A stretch of 64,000 nt of DNA from Candidatus Nitrotoga sp. SPKER. GTDB taxonomy: Bacteria > Pseudomonadota > Gammaproteobacteria > Burkholderiales > Gallionellaceae. Positions 57,910 through 64,000 of this stretch are shown piece by piece. A program made the position numbers and the translations under genes. The stretch covers positions 1-64,000 of the forward strand of contig QFXG01000001.1 in assembly GCA_003402285.1 (NCBI GenBank), in the 5' to 3' direction. Under the pieces are notes generated by a model, which was not told the origin of the DNA, searched no databases, and saw only the letters and a list, made by a program, of their open reading frames with translations. How positions within the stretch are numbered: position 1 is the stretch's first letter; each line of letters opens with the position of its first letter.

Positions 57910-58887
57910 ATGCACGCCACTCTACCTCTGTTACAAACCACCGAATTCCCCCCTTTGCGTCGTCGCACACTGGAAATTCTACAAGTCAATCTGGGCTACA
58001 AGTGCAACCAGACTTGCGTGCATTGCCATGTGAATGCGGGGCCGACTCGTACCGAGATGATGGATAGCGAAACGCTGGCGCTGATTCCACAAGTATTGAC
58101 GGCACGCGACTTGCATACGCTTGATCTGACTGGAGGCGCACCGGAATTGCATGAGGGCTTTCGTGATCTGGTGCGTGCCGCTCGTATGCAAGGCCGTAAG
58201 GTAATTGACCGTTGCAATCTCACTATTCTATTCGAGCCGGGGCAAGGAGATCTCGCCGAATTTCTTGCTGCGCAGCAGGTCGAGATCGTCGCCTCGCTGC
58301 CCTGTTACTTGCAGGACAATGTAGATAAGCAACGCGGTAAAGGCACGTTCAATAAAAGTATCGCCGCACTGCAAAAACTTAATGCGCTGGGTTATGGCCA
58401 GCCTGGTAGCGGCCTGACTTTGAATCTGGTGTTCAATCCACAGGGTGTTTCGTTGCCACCAGATCAAACTACGTTACAAGCAGATTACCAACGCGAGCTG
58501 TTTGAGCATTTTGGCATCGTGTTCAATCAGCTGTTTGTCATCACCAATATGCCGATCCAGCGTTTCGGTTCAATGCTGGTTTCCAAAGGCCAGTTCAACG
58601 ACTACCTGCACCTGCTGCAAGAAAATTTCGCCGTTGCGAATCTTGATACGGTGATGTGCCGCAACCTGGTCAGTGTGGATTGGCAGGGATTTCTCTTCGA
58701 CTGTGATTTCAACCAGCAGTTGGGGTTGGCTATCCCCGGTCAAGGTCGTCCACATCTACGTGATTTGATGCAACAAGACTTGCAGGATCATCCGATCCAA
58801 GTTGCCGGCCACTGCTACGGCTGCACTGCCGGGCAAGGCAGCAGTTGCGGCGGCGCATTGAAAGAAAAAGAAAGCCTCGATACATGA
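57910..58887 (+). CDS. arsS: Arsenosugar biosynthesis radical SAM protein ArsS-like
   Basis: A 325-residue radical SAM enzyme. The CxxxCxxC motif is Cys32, Cys36 and Cys39 in YKCNQTCVHCHVNAGP. The C-terminal domain (formerly DUF3641) ends with cysteine-rich GHCYGCTAGQGSSCGG, likely binding extra clusters. ArsS acts after ArsM to add a 5'-deoxyadenosyl group to dimethylarsenite in arsenosugar synthesis. No arsM was found in the window. An AGGAG site precedes the ATG. It overlaps the next gene by 4 nt. Many ArsS relatives occur in organisms where arsenic chemistry is unproven. Confidence 0.9.
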   Translation: MHATLPLLQTTEFPPLRRRTLEILQVNLGYKCNQTCVHCHVNAGPTRTEMMDSETLALIPQVLTARDLHTLDLTGGAPELHEGFRDLVRAARMQGRKVIDRCNLTILFEPGQGDLAEFLAAQQVEIVASLPCYLQDNVDKQRGKGTFNKSIAALQKLNALGYGQPGSGLTLNLVFNPQGVSLPPDQTTLQADYQRELFEHFGIVFNQLFVITNMPIQRFGSMLVSKGQFNDYLHLLQENFAVANLDTVMCRNLVSVDWQGFLFDCDFNQQLGLAIPGQGRPHLRDLMQQDLQDHPIQVAGHCYGCTAGQGSSCGGALKEKESLDT

Positions 58888-61034
58888 AGCGTGCGCTGCT
58901 CGTTCTGCTGATTTTCGTGCTGATCGTCAGCTTCTTTGTTTTCGAGCTGGAGCGTTTTTTAACACTGGAATCGCTCAAACAGAGTCAGCAGGATTTTGCT
59001 GCGCTCAAGGCGCAGTCGCCCTGGTTGGTCGCGGCAGTTGGTTTTATGCTGTATGTAATCGCCGCTACGCTTTCTTTGCCTGGCGCATTGGTGATGACAC
59101 TGGCCATGGGTGCGTTGTTTGGGTTGGTGATGGGCACGGTGCTAGTGTCATTCGCTTCCAGCATCGGCGGGACGCTGGCTTTTCTGGCTTCGCGTTTTGT
59201 GTTGCGCGACATTGTGCAGCACCGCTTCGGTGACAAATTGAAAGCGGTTAACGACGGCGTGGCCAAAGACGGGGCTTGGTACTTGCTTACTTTACGTCTG
59301 ATCCCCGTGTTTCCATTTTTTCTCATCAATTTGCTAATGGGACTCACGCCGATGCGCACCCGCACCTTTTATTGGGTCAGCCAGGTGGGGATGCTGGCGG
59401 ATACAGTGGTGTTCGTGTATGCGGGAACGCAACTCGCGCAATTGCAAAGCCTGTCCGGCATTCTGTCACCAGGATTATTGTTTTCGTTTGTAGTGTTGGG
59501 CATTTCCCCGATGATCGCTAAAAAAATCATAAACTGGCTGCAACGCCGCCGCGTTTATGCCAAATGGAATCTCCCAGCACGATTCGACCGCAATCTGATC
59601 GTGATAGGCGGCGGAGCGGGTGGACTGGTGTCTGCTTATATCGCGGCGACGGTTAAAGCCAAGGTGACACTGATTGAGGCAAACAAGATGGGGGGCGATT
59701 GCCTCAATTACGGCTGCGTGCCAAGCAAGGCATTGATCAGAAGTGCCAAGCTGGCGCATCAAATACGGCACGCCGACCATTATGGGTTGGAAGCGAATGA
59801 AGGAAAGTTTAGTTTTAAAAAAGTGATGGCGCGTGTGTATGCGATCATCCGCACTGTGGCGCCGCACGATAGCCAGGAACGTTATACCAGCCTGGGTGTG
59901 GAAGTGCTGCAAGGTTATGCGCGCATTACTGACCCGTGGACGGTGGAAATAAAATTGAATGATGGCACGACTCAAGTGCTCACCACGCGCAGCATCATCA
60001 TTGCTACCGGTGCACAGCCTTTCGTGCCGCCGCTGTCCGGTTTGGAAGAGGTGGGTTATGTTACTAGCGAAACACTATGGGAAGCATTCGCCAGGCTGGA
60101 CATGGCACCTGCCCGCCTGGTGGTGCTGGGTGGCGGCCCGATCGGTTGTGAATTGGCACAGAGTTTCGCGCGATTGGGCTCGCACGTTACTCAGATCGAG
60201 AAGGGGCCGCGCATCATGGTTCGCGAAGATAGTGAAGTCTCCGAATTGGCACGCTCCTCGCTTATCGCTGATGGAGTGGACGTGCTGACCGGTTATAAGG
60301 CCGTACGTTGTGAGCAGGAAGACGGACACAAGTACATTGTGGTTGAGCAGGACGGCAAATTGCGTCGTATCGAGTTCGATGCGTTGTTGTGCGCAGTAGG
60401 CCGAGTGGCTCGACTGACAGGTTACGGCCTGGAAAAGCTTGGTATTGAAACTCAGCGCACAGTGGTCACCAACGACTATCTGGAAACGATCTATCCCAAT
60501 ATTTTTGCGGCAGGCGATGTAACCGGGCCTTACCAATTTACTCATACCGCCGCTCACCAAGGATGGTATGCGACGGTGAACGCGCTATTTGGTGACTTCT
60601 GGAAATTTAAAGCAGACTACTCGGTGATACCCTGGTCAACTTTCATGGATCCAGAAATTGCACGCGTTGGACTCAACGAGCAGGAAGCGCAAAAGCAAGG
60701 CATCCCTTATGAAGTTGTGAAATACGGTATAAACAATCTTGATCGCGCCATCGTCGATGGCTCAGCGTATGGTTTTATCAAGGTACTGACCGTGCCCGGC
60801 AAGGACAAGATCCTTGGTGCTACCATCGTCGGTGAGCATGCGGGTGATTTGTTAATCGAGTTCGTATTGGCGATGAAACATGGCTTGGGGCTGAAGAAGA
60901 TACTCAGTATCATCCATATTTACCCGACTCTGGTTGAAGCAAACAAATACGCAGCTGGGGAATGGAAGCGCGCCCATGCATCACAAAAAGTGCTGGCGTG
61001 GCTGAAGCGTTATCACGCATGGAAGCGAGGCTGA
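58884..61034 (+). CDS. VTT (TVP38/DedA-like) domain fused to FAD pyridine-nucleotide disulfide oxidoreductase
   Basis: A 716-residue fusion. The N-terminal part (about 1-225) is a VTT/SNARE-associated membrane domain with five or six helices and the LPGALVMTLAMGALFG motif. The rest is a mercuric-reductase-like FAD enzyme: the NLIVIGGGAGGLVSAYIAAT dinucleotide site, the redox-active pair Cys273 and Cys278 in DCLNYGCVPSK, a second GGGPIGCELAQSFARLG nucleotide site, and a HIYPTLVEANKY dimerisation end. The upstream stop overlaps its ATG, so coupling to ArsS is tight. The substrate is unknown; a membrane-located reductase for arsenical or thiol compounds is possible. Confidence 0.9.
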   Translation: MKRALLVLLIFVLIVSFFVFELERFLTLESLKQSQQDFAALKAQSPWLVAAVGFMLYVIAATLSLPGALVMTLAMGALFGLVMGTVLVSFASSIGGTLAFLASRFVLRDIVQHRFGDKLKAVNDGVAKDGAWYLLTLRLIPVFPFFLINLLMGLTPMRTRTFYWVSQVGMLADTVVFVYAGTQLAQLQSLSGILSPGLLFSFVVLGISPMIAKKIINWLQRRRVYAKWNLPARFDRNLIVIGGGAGGLVSAYIAATVKAKVTLIEANKMGGDCLNYGCVPSKALIRSAKLAHQIRHADHYGLEANEGKFSFKKVMARVYAIIRTVAPHDSQERYTSLGVEVLQGYARITDPWTVEIKLNDGTTQVLTTRSIIIATGAQPFVPPLSGLEEVGYVTSETLWEAFARLDMAPARLVVLGGGPIGCELAQSFARLGSHVTQIEKGPRIMVREDSEVSELARSSLIADGVDVLTGYKAVRCEQEDGHKYIVVEQDGKLRRIEFDALLCAVGRVARLTGYGLEKLGIETQRTVVTNDYLETIYPNIFAAGDVTGPYQFTHTAAHQGWYATVNALFGDFWKFKADYSVIPWSTFMDPEIARVGLNEQEAQKQGIPYEVVKYGINNLDRAIVDGSAYGFIKVLTVPGKDKILGATIVGEHAGDLLIEFVLAMKHGLGLKKILSIIHIYPTLVEANKYAAGEWKRAHASQKVLAWLKRYHAWKRG

Positions 61035-61712
61035 ATGATGCGTCTATCCATTATTGTGCCGATGCTCAATGAAGCAGAACAATTGCCGGAATTGTTTGCC
61101 CACCTGCTGCCCTACCAGCAAGCCGGTTGTGAGATTATATTTGTCGACGGTGGCAGTAATGATGGATCTGCAACTCTGCCTGAGATGGCTGGATTCATTG
61201 CGTTGTGCACTGCTCGCGGCAGAGCAAAACAAATGAATGCTGGTGCATCACAGGCCAGCGGTGATGTGCTGTTATTTTTGCATGCTGATACACGCCTGCC
61301 ACAGAATGCTACAGGCCACATTGAGCAAACTTTAATAAATAATAAATACTGTTGGGGGCGTTTTGATGTGTGCATTATTGGTCGCTTTATTATGTTACGT
61401 GTGGTCAGTCGTTTGATGAATTGGCGCTCGCGCCTGACCGGAATCGCCACTGGTGACCAGGCGATATTCGTACGGCGTGCCGTGTTCGAGCATCTACAAG
61501 GATTTCCTGATCAGCCGCTAATGGAGGATGTAGAGTTGAGTAAACGGTTACTGGTATTCTCGCGTCCTGCCTGTATTGCGCATTGCGTGACGACATCCGG
61601 TCGACGTTGGGAAGTGGGCGGGGTGTGGCGCACTATTCTGTTGATGTGGCGTTTGCGTTGGGCATATTGGCGCGGCACGGATGCCGGTAAGTTGGCGAGG
61701 TTGTATCGATGA
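61035..61712 (+). CDS. TIGR04283 family arsenosugar-associated glycosyltransferase (GT2)
   Basis: A 225-residue GT2-fold glycosyltransferase. The opening SIIVPMLNEAEQLPEL, the nucleotide-sugar FVDGGSNDGSATLP motif, and FLHADTRLP (a DxD-like site) match the TIGR04283 group found with ArsS. A short internal hydrophobic segment is present. It directly follows the fusion gene; ATGs at 61035 and 61038 are both possible starts. It overlaps the next gene by 4 nt. In the arsenosugar pathway it would glycosylate a 5'-deoxy-ribosyl arsenical; that assignment is inference from context. Confidence 0.87.
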   Translation: MMRLSIIVPMLNEAEQLPELFAHLLPYQQAGCEIIFVDGGSNDGSATLPEMAGFIALCTARGRAKQMNAGASQASGDVLLFLHADTRLPQNATGHIEQTLINNKYCWGRFDVCIIGRFIMLRVVSRLMNWRSRLTGIATGDQAIFVRRAVFEHLQGFPDQPLMEDVELSKRLLVFSRPACIAHCVTTSGRRWEVGGVWRTILLMWRLRWAYWRGTDAGKLARLYR

Positions 61713-62302
61713 TACCCACCCGCATCATCATTTTTGCCAAAGCTCCGCAGCCCGGTTTTGCCAAGACACGCCTGATCCCCTTGCTGGGGGCTGAGGCTGC
61801 GGCCAAACTGGCCAAGCAGATGCTATCCAACACTTTGTTCAACGCACTGGCTGCTGATATCGGCACGGTTGAGTTATGTAGCACGCCCAAGATTGATGAT
61901 ATCGCTTGGCAAGGTATAACACTGCCGGTTGGAATTAAGATTACTGATCAAGGCGAGGGGGATCTCGGTGCGCGACTGGCGCGTGCATCAGAGCGCGTCT
62001 TTGAAAATACAGGGCCAGTTTTATTGATTGGCACAGATTGCGTGGAAATGTCCGCTCCCTTGCTGCGCAAAGCTGCTCAATCATTATGCGAACACGATGC
62101 AATCATCCATTGCACCGCCGATGGTGGTTATGCGCTGCTGGGACTCAAGCGCCACAGTGCAGCACTATTCCGTGATATGCCGTGGAGCACCGATGCAGTT
62201 GCCAGCACCACCATCGCGCGCATCAGGCAACTCGGCTGGTCGCTGCATGTCGGGCAGTTGTTGCATGACGTGGATACACCGCAGGATTTAAAATACTTGT
62301 AA
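61709..62302 (+). CDS. TIGR04282 family arsenosugar-associated glycosyltransferase (DUF2064)
   Basis: A 197-residue nucleotide-diphospho-sugar transferase-like protein. The signature IIIFAKAPQPGFAKTRLIPL lies at the start, followed by LLIGTDCVEMSAPLLRKA and TADGGYALLGLKRHS. The TIGR04282 family is co-located with TIGR04283 and ArsS in many genomes and may make or transfer the sugar. It overlaps the preceding gene (ATGA), confirming an operon. The next gene starts 17 nt later. Confidence 0.88.
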   Translation: MIPTRIIIFAKAPQPGFAKTRLIPLLGAEAAAKLAKQMLSNTLFNALAADIGTVELCSTPKIDDIAWQGITLPVGIKITDQGEGDLGARLARASERVFENTGPVLLIGTDCVEMSAPLLRKAAQSLCEHDAIIHCTADGGYALLGLKRHSAALFRDMPWSTDAVASTTIARIRQLGWSLHVGQLLHDVDTPQDLKYL

Positions 62303-62319
62303 CCAAGAGTGGAGGTTGC

Positions 62320-63078
62320 ATGACATCACGAAATTTAGTGTGGTTGATCGGAGTGAGTTTCTGTTTACTGGCTCAAGCAAGCGATGAAGTCAGGCTCGAT
62401 CATTTCACTCAGGAGTCCGTGGACGTCCCGCCTCCCTGGCAATTAATACAGCTCAATAAAAAAGTACCGCCCACCCATTACCGCATCACGCGATGGGACG
62501 ATGTGTTAGCCATCGAAGCCACCGCCGAACGCAGTATGACGCTACTGGCACGACCGGTCGAGATCGATTTGAATCACACGCCGGTGTTGTGTTGGCGCTG
62601 GCGGGTGGATGCCCCGCTGGTCACGGCTGACATGGCCACCAAAGCAGGGGATGATTATGCCGCGCGCGTGTATGTCTCATTTACCATGCCGGCGTCTGCG
62701 CTAAGTTTTGTAACGCGCGTCAAGCTCAAGCTGGCACGTAGTATTTATGGCGATGCGGTGCCCGATGCCGCGATCAATTATGTGTGGGACAACCGTTATT
62801 CGGTAGGTACACGTAAGCTCAATGCCTATACCGACCGCATCCACATGATTGTGGCTGAATCCGGTGCTGCTAATGCAGGAAGATGGGTCGTTGCGCGCCA
62901 CGATGTGCAGAAGGACATGATCACTGAGTTTGGATCAGAGCAGGCGCACCTGGTTCTGCTCTCCGTTGCATCCGACACCGACAATACGGGAGAACACGCT
63001 CATGCCGGCTTCGCTGATTTTCAGTTTATTGAGAAAGATGCAGCGTGTTTTGCAGAACATGTCGCGGGTAAACTCTGA
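62320..63078 (+). CDS. DUF3047 domain secreted protein
   Basis: A 252-residue exported protein. A signal peptide (about 1-20, ending AQA-SDEV) is followed by one DUF3047 domain, with LCWRWRVDAPL, the AARVYVSF strand and INYVWDNRYSVGTRKLNAYT conserved. Function is unknown. It is the last gene of the cluster that begins at arsS, with a GGAGGTTG site. A periplasmic accessory role for the pathway is inferred from position only. Confidence 0.8.
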   Translation: MTSRNLVWLIGVSFCLLAQASDEVRLDHFTQESVDVPPPWQLIQLNKKVPPTHYRITRWDDVLAIEATAERSMTLLARPVEIDLNHTPVLCWRWRVDAPLVTADMATKAGDDYAARVYVSFTMPASALSFVTRVKLKLARSIYGDAVPDAAINYVWDNRYSVGTRKLNAYTDRIHMIVAESGAANAGRWVVARHDVQKDMITEFGSEQAHLVLLSVASDTDNTGEHAHAGFADFQFIEKDAACFAEHVAGKL

Positions 63079-63230
63079 GACTATGACCAACAATGGTCGT
63101 CCTACCCAATACTTGACAATAGAAGTAACATGAACAAATTTCTGAAACAACATGGAATTTATGATTGCCATTGTGGCAGCTCCCGGCTTGCCGGATGTAT
63201 AAGTCATATCACATGAAAGGATAATCCCCC

Positions 63231-64000
63231 ATGAAAACCTTGGAACCTTGCACGCTGGTTTTTTTTGGTGCCGGTGGGAACTTAAGCCGACGCAAACTGA
63301 TTCCCGCATTGTTTCATCTGGAAACCGCAAAGCGTTTACCGGACCATCTGATTATCCTGGGTTGCGATATTGCCCCCTATGAGCATGAACAATGGCTGGA
63401 TTTTGTATGTGACATCCTGCGTAAACTGCATGGTGCGAAAATTGACGAAGAGGCACTGCAACGTTTTTGTGCTCGCCTGCATTATTTCTCCATTCCACCT
63501 GGGGATGATGAGGCTTATGCGCGGCTACGAACCTTACTGGACGATGACCCGAAATTTCCACCAAATATAATGTATTACATGGCGGTGCGTCCCGTTGATT
63601 ATCCTGGCATCGTGGAGAAACTGGGCAACATGGGGCTGTTAAAACAACATAATGGCTGGCGTCGCGTGGTGATTGAAAAACCGTTTGGCTACGACCTGCT
63701 TTCCGCGCAGATTCTGCAAGCCAGTCTCTATCGCCATCTTGATGAACCGCAGATTTATCGCATTGATCATTACCTCGGCAAAGGCACAGTGCAAAATATC
63801 ATGGTGTTTCGCTTCGCAAATCTGCTGCTGGAACCATTGTGGAAAAATCATTATATCGACCATGTGCAGATCACCCATTCCGAGACACTGGGGGTGGAAG
63901 GGCGCGCCGATTATTACGAAGGTGCAGGCGCGCTGCGCGACATGGTGCAGAGCCATTTGATGCAGTTGTTAGCACTGGTGGCGATAGAGCCGCCGTTGAG
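63231..64000 (+). CDS. zwf: Glucose-6-phosphate dehydrogenase, 5' part (runs past the window)
   Basis: The first 256 codons of a G6PD (about 480-500 residues when complete). The NADP site is FFGAGGNLSRRKLIPALF (about residues 10-27) and the substrate site is IDHYLGKGTVQNIMVFRFAN. In the common form RIDHYLGKETVQN the residue after LGK is glutamate, here glycine. The EKPFG motif (IEKPFGYDL) is intact. An AAAGGATAA site precedes the ATG at 63231; an upstream in-frame ATG at 63213 is closed by a stop. It may lead an oxidative pentose phosphate operon beyond the window. Confidence 0.93.
   Translation, partial: MKTLEPCTLVFFGAGGNLSRRKLIPALFHLETAKRLPDHLIILGCDIAPYEHEQWLDFVCDILRKLHGAKIDEEALQRFCARLHYFSIPPGDDEAYARLRTLLDDDPKFPPNIMYYMAVRPVDYPGIVEKLGNMGLLKQHNGWRRVVIEKPFGYDLLSAQILQASLYRHLDEPQIYRIDHYLGKGTVQNIMVFRFANLLLEPLWKNHYIDHVQITHSETLGVEGRADYYEGAGALRDMVQSHLMQLLALVAIEPPL

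Overview
The window looks like the chromosome of a Gram-negative betaproteobacterium. The base composition is slightly AT-rich by eye. Two housekeeping blocks have gene orders typical of betaproteobacteria: pyrG-kdsA-eno-ftsB and ndk-rlmN-pilW-rodZ-ispG-hisS-yfgM-bamB-der. Together with an iron-uptake locus, a cytochrome b561 and an ArsS-type radical SAM cluster, this suggests Nitrosomonadales/Gallionellaceae (Gallionella, Sideroxydans or Candidatus Nitrotoga relatives). That placement is inference; no 16S sequence is present.

Layout. 1-943: 3' end of a 23S rRNA gene, the 5S gene and the operon terminator. 1001-5191: pyrG, kdsA, eno, ftsB. 5402-5839: a small secreted DUF4399 protein. 6251-15381: a long co-directional housekeeping run, ndk to der. 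15520-16722: a decay zone holding a beta-helix gene with an internal deletion and a transposase remnant. 16845-18484: flgA, flgM and flgN, with a near-consensus FliA (sigma-28) promoter before flgM. 18816-20117: an outer-membrane beta-barrel on the minus strand. 20436-21164: a ribulose-phosphate 3-epimerase homologue with altered catalytic residues. 21255-27877: smpB, then divergent ratA, a PHP phosphoesterase, a YciO-type protein, an M50 protease, trpS, scpA, scpB and a TrmH methyltransferase. 28065-32478: a DUF883 membrane protein and a giant AsmA-like DUF748 protein.

32675-48267 is accessory. It holds an iron/siderophore locus (TonB-dependent receptor and PepSY membrane protein) with two palindromes upstream; a small membrane ORF; a MocR-type regulator divergent from a membrane protein; a periplasmic LysM-FecR-fibronectin-like protein paired with a CHASE2-GGDEF-EAL cyclic-di-GMP protein; a frameshifted small secreted protein; an Old Yellow Enzyme plus DoxX pair facing a truncated LysR gene; and a cytochrome b561.

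48546-54843 is a five-gene sensory operon: hybrid histidine kinase, response regulator-diguanylate cyclase, AttH/CrtC-like lipocalin protein, porin and small PstS-like periplasmic protein. An insertion sequence and a remnant of a GGDEF gene follow (54936-56407). 56629-63078 carries a BASS transporter and a tightly packed cluster related to arsenosugar biosynthesis: ArsS radical SAM, a VTT/FAD-disulfide oxidoreductase fusion, two glycosyltransferases and a DUF3047 protein. The window ends inside a glucose-6-phosphate dehydrogenase gene.

The best candidates for new biology are the five-gene sensory operon, the arsenosugar-like cluster without a visible ArsM, the LysM-FecR/CHASE2 pair, and the epimerase homologue with a changed active site. 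I saw no CRISPR array, phage, toxin-antitoxin pair or tRNA gene.
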